Source: Hyphomicrobium_A sp965243865 (GTDB taxonomy: Bacteria; Pseudomonadota; Alphaproteobacteria; Rhizobiales; Hyphomicrobiaceae). Taken from it: a DNA stretch of 64,000 nt. Shown here in pieces: positions 8,113 through 16,811 of the stretch. Location: assembly GCF_965243865.1 (NCBI RefSeq), contig NZ_OZ251603.1, positions 1,364,001 to 1,428,000 of the forward strand, given 5' to 3'. The notes beneath the pieces are model-generated. The model ran no database searches, had not been told where the DNA came from, and worked only from the letters and a program-made list of their open reading frames with translations. Position numbers and translations under genes: made by a program. Each line of letters starts with the position of its first letter. The stretch's first letter is position 1.

Positions 8113-11100
8113 TCGCCAAATTCTTCATCGACCGCCCCGTCCTCGCCAATGTGATCGCGCTTCTGATCGTGATCCTCGGCCTCGTTGCATTGGCGCGTCT
8201 GCCGGTCGCCCAATATCCCGACGTCACGCCTCCGACCGTCGTCGTCACCGCGCGTTATCCGGGTGCCAGCGCCTCGACGGTGACGCGCGAGGTCGCGCTG
8301 CCAATCGAGCAAAAAGTCAACGGCGTCGAGGGCATGATTTACATGTCGTCGCTCTCCACCAGCGACGGCCAGTACACGCTCACCGTCACCTTCAAGATCG
8401 GCACCGACGGCGACAAGGCACAGATCCTCGTCGAAAACCGCGTATCGAGCGCCCTAGCATCGCTTCCCGACGCCGTGCAAAAGCAGGGCGTGCAGACAAA
8501 CAAGAAGTCGACATCCATCCTCGAGATCGTCGCGCTGACTTCACCCGACGGCCGCTACGACAGCCTGTTCCTTTCCAACTACGCCACCATCAACCTCGTC
8601 GACGAGATCGCGCGCCTCGACGGTGTCGGCTCCGTCTCGGTGTTCGGCGCCGGCCAGTACGCCATCCGCATCTGGCTCGATCCCCAGCAGCTTCAAGCCC
8701 GCGGCCTCATCCCCAAGGATGTGATCGACGCCGTCAACTTGCAGAGCCGATCGACCAGCGCAGGTCAGGTCGGCCTGCCGCCCGTGCCGCAAGGCCAGGC
8801 ATTCCAGTATTCCGTCAACGTCCACGGCAAGCTCGATGATGTCTCCGAATTCGAGAACATCATCGTCAAGACCGACAAGGGTGGGCGCATCACCCGTCTG
8901 AAGGATGTAGCGCGCGTCGAGCTCGGCGCGCAGACCTACAGCCAGACCTTCAAGCTCGACGGCAAGCCCTCCGCGGGCATGGCCATCTACCAGCTGCCCG
9001 ACGCAAACGCACTCGATGTTGCAAAGCGCGTCGAAGCGCGCATGACCGAGCTGGCGAAGGCCTTCCCGGAAGGCATGACATGGCTCGTGCCTTTCGACAC
9101 CACCAAGTTCGTCGCCTCCGCGGTCAATGACGTCTACCACACGCTGATAGAAGCCGCCCTGCTGGTGCTCGTCGTCATTCTCGTCTTCCTGCAGGACTGG
9201 CGCGCGACCCTCGTACCTGCCACCACGGTTCCGGTGACGATCATCGGTGCGTTCGCCGCCATGGCCATGCTCGGCTTCACCGTCAACCTGTCGACCCTGT
9301 TCGCCATCATTCTTGCGATCGGCATCGTCGTCGACGACGCCATCATCGTCGTCGAAGGTGCGGCAAAGCACATCGAGCATGGAATGACGCCGCACGATGC
9401 GTCCGTCAAAGCCATGGACGAGTTGCTCGGTCCGATCATCGGCATCACCCTCGTGCTCATGGCCGTGTTCATCCCCGCAGCATTCCTGCCGGGCCTCTCC
9501 GGCCAGATGTACCGCCAGTTCGCGCTCGTCATCGCCGCCACCGCGCTTATTTCGGCCATCAACGCCATGACGCTGAAGCCGACGCAGTGCGCCCTCTGGC
9601 TGCGCCCCGTCACGCCGCCCGAGCAGCGCAACGTGCTCGCCCGGGGGTTCAACTACGTCTACGACAAGCTCGAGAATGCTTACACCGGGCTGATGCGGCG
9701 CATGGTGCGCCACGCCGCCATGATGTTCATGATCGTCGCCAGCCTCGTCGTCCTCGCCGTCTGGACCCTGAGCCGCGTGCCCACCGGCTTCCTCCCCATC
9801 GAGGACCAGGGCTACTTCATCGCCGTCGTGCAGCTTCCCGAAGGCGCCTCGCTCGAACGCACCACCAAGGCGCTCGATGATCTCACCATTCGCCTCAAGC
9901 AGCAGCCGGGTGTTGAGCGGGTCGTCTCGATCGGCGGTATCGCCGCCCTTAACGACAGCGCCAGCCTTTCCAACGCCGGCGTCGCCTACGTCATCCTCAA
10001 GGACTGGGACCAGCGCGGCAAGGGCGAGGATCTTCTCGGCCTCTACACCGGCCTGTCCGAGCGCGTCGCCGACATCCCCGACGGCACCGCGCTCGTCATT
10101 CCCCCGCCCGCCATTCAGGGCATCGGAAACACCGCCGGCTCCACGATGAAAGTGGAACTGCGCGACGGTTCGTTCGACTATGCCAAGTTGCAGCGCCTTG
10201 CGCAGGAGATCGCCAATCGCGCCGGCGCTCAGTCGATGGTCCGCTCCGCGACGAACGTGTTCCTCGCCGACGCACCTCAGATCAACGTCAACATCGACCG
10301 CGTCAAAGCCGAAACCCTCGGCGTGCCCCTCGGCAATGCCCTCGACGCATTGTCGACCTTCATCGGTTCCAGCTACGTCGGCCAGTTCAATAAATTCGGA
10401 CGCGTGTTCCAGATCTACGTGCAGGCCGATGCCTCCGCGCGCGTCAATCCAGAAAGCCTGCAATACCTGCAAGTGCGCAACAACGACGGCAATATGGTGC
10501 CGCTCGGAACGCTCGCTTCGATCGAGACCGTCGCCGGCCCCTCGGTTATCAGCCTTTATAATCTCTACCCGGCCGCAACCGTCATCACATCGACCGCGCA
10601 GGGCTTCTCATCCGGCCAGGGCATGAACCTCCTGGAGCAGATCGCCGACGAGACGCTGCCACGCGGCGCTGGATACGAATGGACGGCAATGTCCTACCAG
10701 GAAAAGGAGGTCGGCAATCAGATCTACCTGATCTACGGCCTCAGCTTGTTGCTCGTCTATCTCGTGCTCGCCGGACAGTACGAAAGCTGGATCGCCCCCG
10801 CGACCGTCATCATCTCGGTGCCGCTCGCGCTGCTCGGCACCGCCGCAGCCTTGCTCGCACTCGGCGTCGGCAACAACCTCTATACGCAGATCGGCCTCAT
10901 CCTGCTGATCGCGCTGTCGAGCAAGAACGCCATCCTCATCGTCGAGTTCGCCCGCGAGCTTCGCATCCACGAGGGCAAGGACATCCTCGATGCGGCGGTC
11001 GAAGCGGCCCGCTCCCGCTTCCGCCCCATCCTGATGACCTCGTTCGCGTTCATTCTCGGTGTCGTGCCACTGGTGCTGGCCTCGGGCGCGGGCGCCAATG

Positions 11101-11270
11101 CTCAGAAATCGATCGGCATCGCCGTGCTCACCGGCATGCTCGGATCGACGCTGCTCACGGTTGCGTTTGTTCCGTCCGTGTTCGTCATCATGCAGCGCTT
11201 CGAAGAATGGCGTCAGCGCCGCAAGGCCGCCCGCAAGGGCACGACCGCCGCGCCGGCAACGCCTGCCTGA
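8109..11270 (+). CDS. RND multidrug efflux permease (AcrB/MexB-type, HAE1)
   Basis: At 1053 aa this is a full-length hydrophobe/amphiphile efflux pump. It starts with MIAKFFIDRPVLANVIALLIVILG, has two large periplasmic loops, twelve predicted membrane spans, and the proton-relay region AIILAIGIVVDDAIIVVEGAAKHIE with adjacent acidic residues. The second repeat has LILLIALSSKNAILIVEFARELR, the usual Lys-bearing TM10 motif. Likely substrates are antibiotics, detergents or other lipophiles, but specificity cannot be read off. It overlaps the adaptor by 4 bp. No linked repressor is evident. Confidence 0.95.
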   Translation: MIAKFFIDRPVLANVIALLIVILGLVALARLPVAQYPDVTPPTVVVTARYPGASASTVTREVALPIEQKVNGVEGMIYMSSLSTSDGQYTLTVTFKIGTDGDKAQILVENRVSSALASLPDAVQKQGVQTNKKSTSILEIVALTSPDGRYDSLFLSNYATINLVDEIARLDGVGSVSVFGAGQYAIRIWLDPQQLQARGLIPKDVIDAVNLQSRSTSAGQVGLPPVPQGQAFQYSVNVHGKLDDVSEFENIIVKTDKGGRITRLKDVARVELGAQTYSQTFKLDGKPSAGMAIYQLPDANALDVAKRVEARMTELAKAFPEGMTWLVPFDTTKFVASAVNDVYHTLIEAALLVLVVILVFLQDWRATLVPATTVPVTIIGAFAAMAMLGFTVNLSTLFAIILAIGIVVDDAIIVVEGAAKHIEHGMTPHDASVKAMDELLGPIIGITLVLMAVFIPAAFLPGLSGQMYRQFALVIAATALISAINAMTLKPTQCALWLRPVTPPEQRNVLARGFNYVYDKLENAYTGLMRRMVRHAAMMFMIVASLVVLAVWTLSRVPTGFLPIEDQGYFIAVVQLPEGASLERTTKALDDLTIRLKQQPGVERVVSIGGIAALNDSASLSNAGVAYVILKDWDQRGKGEDLLGLYTGLSERVADIPDGTALVIPPPAIQGIGNTAGSTMKVELRDGSFDYAKLQRLAQEIANRAGAQSMVRSATNVFLADAPQINVNIDRVKAETLGVPLGNALDALSTFIGSSYVGQFNKFGRVFQIYVQADASARVNPESLQYLQVRNNDGNMVPLGTLASIETVAGPSVISLYNLYPAATVITSTAQGFSSGQGMNLLEQIADETLPRGAGYEWTAMSYQEKEVGNQIYLIYGLSLLLVYLVLAGQYESWIAPATVIISVPLALLGTAAALLALGVGNNLYTQIGLILLIALSSKNAILIVEFARELRIHEGKDILDAAVEAARSRFRPILMTSFAFILGVVPLVLASGAGANAQKSIGIAVLTGMLGSTLLTVAFVPSVFVIMQRFEEWRQRRKAARKGTTAAPATPA

Positions 11271-11498
11271 CGCACGTCGAAGTCACAAAAGGGCTAACAG
11301 AACCCCAACGCGCTTGCACTCGTCCGCATCGCACCATCGACGCATGCACTCGCGCCTTCACTCCGCGTGAACCACGCATAGCTGCAAGGCTGGAAATCCG
11401 CGCGAACGCCGCATACGTCTTGCGGTAGTCACCTCTCCGTCGCCCCCACACGACACCGACGAGAAAGGTGCGCTCAACGCTTCCAAGGAGCGAACGCC
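11271..11498. other. Intergenic gap after the RND pump
   Basis: I see no convincing gene, terminator or operator here apart from AAGGAG just before the following small gene. Confidence 0.4.
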
Positions 11499-11759
11499 AT
11501 GCGAACGACCGCCCTCGTTGCTTCCGCCTTTGTTGCATTTCTCTACGTATCGATGCCCGGCGCCTCCGCGCTGCCAGCCCCGGCGCGCGCTGACATTGCA
11601 GCCACCACGACCGCATCCTCCGTCGAGCAAGTGCGTTGGCGGCGCTGGTACAGACCGTACCGCTACTACGGCTACCGCCCGTACTATTATCGTCCCTACC
11701 GCTACTACCGGCCGTATCGTCTCTATTACGGCCCGCGCTACTACCGTCGCTTCTACTGA
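11499..11759 (+). CDS. Small secreted Tyr/Arg/Pro-rich peptide
   Basis: The 86-aa product has a clear signal peptide (MRTTALVASAFVAFLYVSMPGASA) and a short Ala/Thr-rich spacer. Its last ~40 residues are almost entirely Tyr, Arg and Pro in YRPYRYY / YRPYYY units and it ends in RRFY. AAGGAG lies at a good distance from the ATG. The mature peptide would be very basic and aromatic, suggesting binding to polyanions such as lipopolysaccharide, DNA or the cell wall; function is unknown. A perfect hairpin follows the stop. Confidence 0.7.
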   Translation: MRTTALVASAFVAFLYVSMPGASALPAPARADIAATTTASSVEQVRWRRWYRPYRYYGYRPYYYRPYRYYRPYRLYYGPRYYRRFY

Positions 11760-11778
11760 CACAATCCCACCAGTGTCG

Positions 11779-11807
11779 TGACGCGAGGCTCGCCAAACCT
11801 CGCGTCA
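11779..11807. terminator. Perfect 10-bp hairpin between convergent genes
   Basis: TGACGCGAGG (11779-11788) and CCTCGCGTCA (11798-11807) form a perfect stem with a 9-nt loop. It sits between the convergent small peptide gene and SDR gene. There is no T-run, so it may block or stabilise rather than terminate alone. Confidence 0.55.
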
Positions 11808-11820
11808 TGAAGCGCACGTA

Positions 11821-12672
11821 TCAGCGCGTAGGCGACCATCCGAGCCCCATCAATTTCGCCGGATCGATCACGAGGGGCTTGCCGATGCGCTCCCAAATTC
11901 CGCGTGCGCCCGGCAACTTCATCAACATCTCTAGGCTGCCGCGCGGCAGCGTCACGATCCCCGCACGCCGGCCCATCCCGGCTCGCATCCCGGCGATCAC
12001 CTCACCGACAGTCATCGGTAGAGGGTCCGCCATGACGTATGTCTCGCCCAGCGCCCGCGGATTGCCCAGCACTGTGGCGACACCCGACACGAAATTCGCA
12101 GCCGACAGGAACGAGCGCTCGGCCGCAATGGACCCGAGCGGCAGCGGCATGGGTAGCCGCGCCAGCTTCTCCAGGCTTGCCGCATTCGCCTTCGCACCTT
12201 CGCCCAGCACCAGCACAGGGCGCAGGATCGTGAAAGGCACGCCACTTTCCGCGATCACGCGTTCCGCCGCCAGCTTCGATCGCCCATAGGCGCTCGCAGG
12301 AACTGGCGCATCCGCCTCCGTGACAACCGTTTGCGACGAATGTCCGACTTGCGCCGCAATCGACGACACGAACACGAGTTGCCGGAGCCCGGCTCGTTTG
12401 GCCGCAGCGCATAGATCTGCTGTCGACTGGCGATTGACCCGGTCGAACTCTTCATCGCTCGCCGACCGGTGCGCGATATTGGCCAGATGCACCACCGCAT
12501 CGACGTCGTGCAGCAATCCGTCCCAATCGATGGAGCCGCCGAGGTCGCCGAGCTGCCGCCATTCAGTTCCGCCAACCGGCCGGCGCGACGCAGCGATAAG
12601 CGTGTGCCCGTGCAGCCCCCGCAACAGATGCGATCCGAGGAACCCGCCTGCCCCCGTGATGAGAACACGCAT
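11821..12672 (-). CDS. NAD-dependent epimerase/dehydratase (extended SDR)
   Basis: MRVLITGAGGFLGSHLL gives the GxxGxxG nucleotide site and SAYGRSKLAAE the Tyr-x3-Lys catalytic pair, so this is an active-looking extended SDR resembling nucleotide-sugar 4-epimerases or reductases of surface-polysaccharide pathways. The substrate is not identifiable. I start it at ATG 12672, where the Rossmann fold begins (283 aa); an in-frame ATG at 12717 would add 15 residues. It stands alone on the minus strand and converges with the small peptide gene. Confidence 0.75.
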   Translation of the reverse strand: MRVLITGAGGFLGSHLLRGLHGHTLIAASRRPVGGTEWRQLGDLGGSIDWDGLLHDVDAVVHLANIAHRSASDEEFDRVNRQSTADLCAAAKRAGLRQLVFVSSIAAQVGHSSQTVVTEADAPVPASAYGRSKLAAERVIAESGVPFTILRPVLVLGEGAKANAASLEKLARLPMPLPLGSIAAERSFLSAANFVSGVATVLGNPRALGETYVMADPLPMTVGEVIAGMRAGMGRRAGIVTLPRGSLEMLMKLPGARGIWERIGKPLVIDPAKLMGLGWSPTR

Positions 12673-12782
12673 GTTGGAAATCTGAGCCCCGCATTCGTGT
12701 GAAATCGGCGCGGCCATGATAGCCGCGCCGATTCCGTTGATACGGGCCGCGCGTCATGTGGGCAACCGCCGATGCGGGGCGC

Positions 12783-12971
12783 CTACTCGTTGCCGCTGGT
12801 CAGCGCCATCGCCGCAAGCAGCAGCGCGCGCACGTCGTCATCGTCAGGGTCGATGTTCGTTCCCGGCGCATCCTTGCGCATCAGCTCTTCCATGCTCACC
12901 GGATTGTTCTCCGGCACGATGCTGGCCGCCCGCCGGCCGTCGAAGCTGTCTGCCTTGTGATTCTGGACCAT
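12783..12971 (-). CDS. Hypothetical small protein, 62 aa
   Basis: GGGAGAG precedes the ATG at 12971, which supports this start over a longer frame beginning at 13037. The product is polar and acidic, with an IDPDDDDVRALLLAAMALTSGNE tail. There is no signal peptide or recognisable domain, and I assign no function. Confidence 0.5.
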   Translation of the reverse strand: MVQNHKADSFDGRRAASIVPENNPVSMEELMRKDAPGTNIDPDDDDVRALLLAAMALTSGNE

Positions 12972-13191
12972 AGCTCTCCCTCGCTTGGCGCCGAGGAAGC
13001 ATGCCGCATGGGGCAGACACGTGGCCTTATCGATCACGTTTAACGACGCTTTGTAAACGTCGCCGCGGTGTGGCTCCCAGGCCGCGCAGCGCCCGCGCCG
13101 CTACCTGCTATAGTCCAAAAGTTGTCACGGAGATCTGGTGATAACTCCCATCCTGGGCTGTTACCCCAGCCAACCACATAATGAGTTTTGC

Positions 13192-14319
13192 ATGTTGTCG
13201 CTTCGCGCTTTTGCAGCCCTCGCCTTCACCCTTGCCATTTCGGCCATGCCGGCCCTTGCCGAAAAGCGCGTCGCGCTCGTCATCGGCAATTCGAAATACA
13301 TCGAGGCCACGCCCCTCGCCAATCCCGTCAACGACGCCAACGACATCGCCTCCGCGCTCAAAAGCGCTGGCTTCGAAGTCATCGTTGGCATCGACGTCGA
13401 CAAGCGTGCATTCGACACCCGCGTGCGCAACTTCGGCGAGCTGCTCGAAGGCTCCGACGTGGCAATCTTCTTCTATGCCGGACACGGGCTGCAGGTCGGC
13501 GGACGCAACTACCTCATCCCAACCGACGCTCGCCTCGCCAACGAGCGCGATCTCGACTTCGACGCCGTGAGCCTAGATCTGGTCCTGAAACAGATGGAGC
13601 TCGGCCGCGGCGACAAGACAAACATCGTGTTCCTCGATGCCTGCCGCGATAACCCGTTCGGCCGCAACCTCGCGCGCTCCATGGGCACGCGCTCCGCCAG
13701 CATCGGCAAGGGCCTCGCTCAGGTCGAGACCGGCGTCGGCACGTTCATTTCCTATTCGACCCAGCCGGGCAACGTCGCGCTCGACGGCAAGGGCCGCAAC
13801 TCACCGTTCACCGCGGCGCTCGCCAAGCACGTGCGCGAGCCCGGCCGCAATCTCACCTCCACGATGATCGAGGTGCGCAAAGACGTGCTCGCCTCAACGG
13901 ATGGCAAGCAGGTGCCATGGGATCACTCGGCATTGACGGGAGATTTCTCCTTCCACAACGATGGCGAGACCGGCAATGCGGCGACGCGTGCCGCCCGCCC
14001 CGTGGACGAAGCCGCAGCCAAGCGCGCCGCCGCCGAGCACACGCAGAACATCGTCGCACTCGCCCAGGCGCGCGAGCGCCTGCACCAGCTCCAGGAAGCC
14101 AACAAGTCCGACCAGCAGGCGATCTTCGACAAGCAGTTCGATACGTCCAGCAGCGGCGATGCAGACTCGCGCCGCACGCTTTCGATGGAGATTGGCAAGA
14201 TCCAGATCCGCATGGTCCGCCGCAATCAGGAGCAGGAGAAGCTGCGCAGCGAGGTCTCCTCGCTCGAAGCCAAGTTGGGCCTGGCTGCGCAAGATGAAGC
14301 AGGCGGCGCTAAGAAATAG
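13192..14319 (+). CDS. Secreted caspase-like (peptidase C14, orthocaspase-type) protein
   Basis: The ATG at 13192 begins a signal peptide (MLSLRAFAALAFTLAISAMPALA). The mature N-terminus KRVALVIGNSKY starts a caspase p20-like fold. The catalytic dyad is visible as His98 in FFYAGHGLQVGGRNYLIP and Cys151 in VFLDACRDNPF. After ~260 residues there is an Ala-rich linker and a coiled-coil-like C-terminus (QARERLHQLQEANKSDQQ, RRNQEQEKLRSEVSSLEAKLG). Family members usually cleave after basic residues; this one would act outside the cytoplasm on unknown targets. It is monocistronic, with no linked regulator or inhibitor. Confidence 0.88.
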   Translation: MLSLRAFAALAFTLAISAMPALAEKRVALVIGNSKYIEATPLANPVNDANDIASALKSAGFEVIVGIDVDKRAFDTRVRNFGELLEGSDVAIFFYAGHGLQVGGRNYLIPTDARLANERDLDFDAVSLDLVLKQMELGRGDKTNIVFLDACRDNPFGRNLARSMGTRSASIGKGLAQVETGVGTFISYSTQPGNVALDGKGRNSPFTAALAKHVREPGRNLTSTMIEVRKDVLASTDGKQVPWDHSALTGDFSFHNDGETGNAATRAARPVDEAAAKRAAAEHTQNIVALAQARERLHQLQEANKSDQQAIFDKQFDTSSSGDADSRRTLSMEIGKIQIRMVRRNQEQEKLRSEVSSLEAKLGLAAQDEAGGAKK

Positions 14320-14380
14320 CGGGGGCTCCAACGTTGCCCTATGATGCCCGCGAGTTCGCGAGCGCAGGGGCTTCTCGGTA

Positions 14381-15202
14381 ATGGGCGACAAGAGCTGCAT
14401 CCTCGTCCTTGGGTTGGACGAGCTTGCTTCAGCGGTTGCCCGCCGGCTTCTCCTCGCCGGCTACGCCGTCGCCATGCATGCACCGGCACCGCCCGCTATA
14501 CTCCGCAGGGCAATGAGCTTCTCCGATGCCTGGTACGACGGCGCCGCCGTTCTCGAAGATGTCGAAGCCCGCCGCGCCGATTCAGACGCCGAATTTCTGC
14601 AGGCACTGCGCAGCGCCCTGACCATTCCCGTCCTCACCCAGCGCTCGATCGAGGCGATATCGCGCTGGCCATGGGACGCCGTGATCGATGCACGGCCCGA
14701 TCCCGATGCTGCCACCCGTGCGCGCATACCGGCGGAGCTGACGATCGTCCTGGGGCCAGGCGGCATCGCCGGGGACGACTGCGACATCGTCATCGAAATC
14801 GGCGGCAATGATCCAGGTGCCGTCATCCGCTCGGGCGGGGTCGCCCATCCCGCACCCGCAATGTCTGAGACCCTCGTTTGCGCGCCCTGCACGGGCCTCT
14901 TCCTCGCCGTCGCTGCAATTGGCGATCTCGTCTCCGCCGGCCAGGTCGTCGGTTACGTCGGCTCCATGCCTGTCGAAGTGCCGCTGTTCGGGCGTTTGCG
15001 CGGCCTGCAACGGTCCGGCCTGCACCTGCCGCGCAGCGCGCCCGTAGCAGCGATTACCACCGACCGCCGCGCGCCCGTCGACGCCATCGACCGCACGCAC
15101 CAGCTGATTGCACGCTCCATCGCCTTCGTCATCGATCGTGAGCAGCAGGGCGACGCAATCGACGCCTGGGACAGCAAGCTCGGCTTCCGCAAATTCCTCT
15201 GA
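14381..15202 (+). CDS. YqeB-like (EF2563 family) molybdenum-hydroxylase-associated protein
   Basis: The 273-aa sequence follows the C-terminal half of E. coli YqeB: ILVLGLDELASAVARRLLLAGY matches the Rossmann-like start, TIVLGPGGIAGDDCDIVIE matches ALGPGFTAGKDCHAVIE, and the end carries a small biotinyl-lipoyl-like hairpin (APCTGLFLAVAAIGDLVSAGQ) followed by GRLRGLQRSGL. YqeB proteins are linked to maturation of selenium-dependent molybdenum hydroxylases, but no hydroxylase, xdhC-like or selenium gene lies nearby. The N-terminal XdhC-like half of E. coli YqeB is absent. Function here is uncertain. Confidence 0.65.
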   Translation: MGDKSCILVLGLDELASAVARRLLLAGYAVAMHAPAPPAILRRAMSFSDAWYDGAAVLEDVEARRADSDAEFLQALRSALTIPVLTQRSIEAISRWPWDAVIDARPDPDAATRARIPAELTIVLGPGGIAGDDCDIVIEIGGNDPGAVIRSGGVAHPAPAMSETLVCAPCTGLFLAVAAIGDLVSAGQVVGYVGSMPVEVPLFGRLRGLQRSGLHLPRSAPVAAITTDRRAPVDAIDRTHQLIARSIAFVIDREQQGDAIDAWDSKLGFRKFL

Positions 15203-15213
15203 CGCCCCGGACT

Positions 15214-16782
15214 TCAGCGGAACGCCCAGATGAGCACGCCCACTACGGCCACGATGCTCACCGCCGCCCAGCGATAGTCGGTAAACCCACCCAGCCGCAC
15301 GGTATCGCGGGTCCAGAGCAGTTCCGCCAAGCGGGCCGATGCAGGCTGCGGTGTCACCATGCTCACAGCGATCCCGACGCACAGACAGAACAGCGTCGTC
15401 AGCCCTGCTACGATTGTGAAATGCGGCAGCCCATCGGCGACACCCGCGGACTGGCTCCATATCTTCCAGCCGAGGAGCGCAGCACCGAGCATGTGCCCGA
15501 ACACCAAGGTGGAGATTGCACCCGCGTTGGTCATGCGTGGCCAGAACATGCCGAGCAGGAACACGGCCGCAACAGGTGGCACGGCATACGAGAACACCTG
15601 CTGGATGTAATTGAAGAGTCCCGGAAACTCGCGGATCACCAGCGGCCACAGCGCAGCCAACACGATGAACACGGCCGTTGCCGCACGCCCGACCCAGACG
15701 ACGCGCTCCGCCGACCATCCCCGCTCATCCGGCTTGACGAAGTCGTACATGACGAGCGTCGAAGCGGCGTTCAACGTGGAATCGATCGTCGACATGATGG
15801 CCGCGATCAGCCCCGCCAGGACCAGCCCCGTCAGCCCCGCCGGCAGGAAGGTGACGAGCATCGCAGGAAACACCTGATCGGCGTTGTCGAGATTGGGAAG
15901 AAGGGCGAACGCGAGCGCACCCGGAATGGCCATCAGGAACAGCGGCAGCACCTTCAATGCCGCAGCCAGCATCGCGCCCCACCGCGCCTGCTCCAGCGAA
16001 CGCGCACCTAGCACGCGCTGCATGATGTATTGGTTGGTACCCCAATAGTAAAAGCCGAGAACCGGAAGGCCGACGATCACGCCGAGCCACGGAAGCCCCG
16101 GATCATCCAACGGGCGCACCAGCGAAAGCTTCTCCGGCGCCACCGCCGCCATGGCGAGCGCCCACGAAAAATCGAACTGCCCGAAAACCTCATAGGCGAT
16201 AACGCCGGTTCCAGCGATGAGCACGATCGCCTGCAGCACGTCGGTGTAGACCACCGCACGCAATCCGCCCGCCGCCGTGTAGATACCGGTGAAGACGGCG
16301 AGCGCGATGCAAGCGGGCAAAAACGGCGTCTGCGGTATGAGCGTCTGAAGCACCAGAACGCCTGCATAGACGCTGCCAGCGGTGTCGACGAAGATCGACA
16401 GAAAGATCGTGAGCGCCGAGACGTACTTGCGCGCCAGCGGCCCGAACCGCCTCTCCAGGTATTCGGGAATCGTCGTGACGCGCGTGCGCAGAAACACCGG
16501 GATCGTCACCACCGCCATGAAGACGAGGATGAGCGCCGCCATCAGCTCGTAGTGCGCAACGCTGATGCCGCTTTTGTAGGCCGCGCCGGAGACGCCGATG
16601 ATGGTGGTAGAAGAGATATTCGACGCAAACAGCGACAGACCAATCGCGCCAAACCCGAGGCTACGCCCGGCGAGAAACAGCTCCTCACCCGATGTAGCCT
16701 TGCGCGTGACGATGACGCCAATGACAACGACGACGATCAGGTAGACGCCAATGACGCCCCAATCGAGCAAGCCCAGAACCAC
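15214..16782 (-). CDS. Sodium/solute symporter (SSS family, SglT-like)
   Basis: The 522-aa protein has about thirteen hydrophobic segments and typical SSS landmarks: a discontinuous first core helix region (LFASNISSTTIIGVSGAAY), ITPEYL-like IPEYLERRFG, and GLVLAGLIAAIMSTIDSTLNAASTLVMYD, which carries the Na2-site Ser/Thr. GTG at 16782 has a strong G-rich ribosome site (AAAGGGGGG). It follows ggpS by 29 bp, so it is probably the last gene of the glucosylglycerol operon and may import that solute or a related sugar; this substrate is inferred only from context. Confidence 0.9.
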   Translation of the reverse strand: MVLGLLDWGVIGVYLIVVVVIGVIVTRKATSGEELFLAGRSLGFGAIGLSLFASNISSTTIIGVSGAAYKSGISVAHYELMAALILVFMAVVTIPVFLRTRVTTIPEYLERRFGPLARKYVSALTIFLSIFVDTAGSVYAGVLVLQTLIPQTPFLPACIALAVFTGIYTAAGGLRAVVYTDVLQAIVLIAGTGVIAYEVFGQFDFSWALAMAAVAPEKLSLVRPLDDPGLPWLGVIVGLPVLGFYYWGTNQYIMQRVLGARSLEQARWGAMLAAALKVLPLFLMAIPGALAFALLPNLDNADQVFPAMLVTFLPAGLTGLVLAGLIAAIMSTIDSTLNAASTLVMYDFVKPDERGWSAERVVWVGRAATAVFIVLAALWPLVIREFPGLFNYIQQVFSYAVPPVAAVFLLGMFWPRMTNAGAISTLVFGHMLGAALLGWKIWSQSAGVADGLPHFTIVAGLTTLFCLCVGIAVSMVTPQPASARLAELLWTRDTVRLGGFTDYRWAAVSIVAVVGVLIWAFR

Positions 16783-16811
16783 GGGCTACCCCCCTTTCCC
16801 GGTCACCGATG

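Noticed and set aside
8541..10472. 643-aa open frame on the minus strand opposite the RND pump
   Set aside because: It is the antisense of a highly conserved pump gene in GC-rich DNA; the translation is Gly/Asp/His-rich with no domain.
12673..12717. Longer N-terminus of the SDR protein (start at 12717)
   Set aside because: The extra 15 residues precede the Rossmann strand MRVLITG, where the family normally begins; neither start has a good ribosome site, so this is a preference only.
14582..15718. 378-aa minus-strand frame across the YqeB-like gene and the symporter end
   Set aside because: It spans two genes with clear homology in other frames and has no recognisable domain itself.
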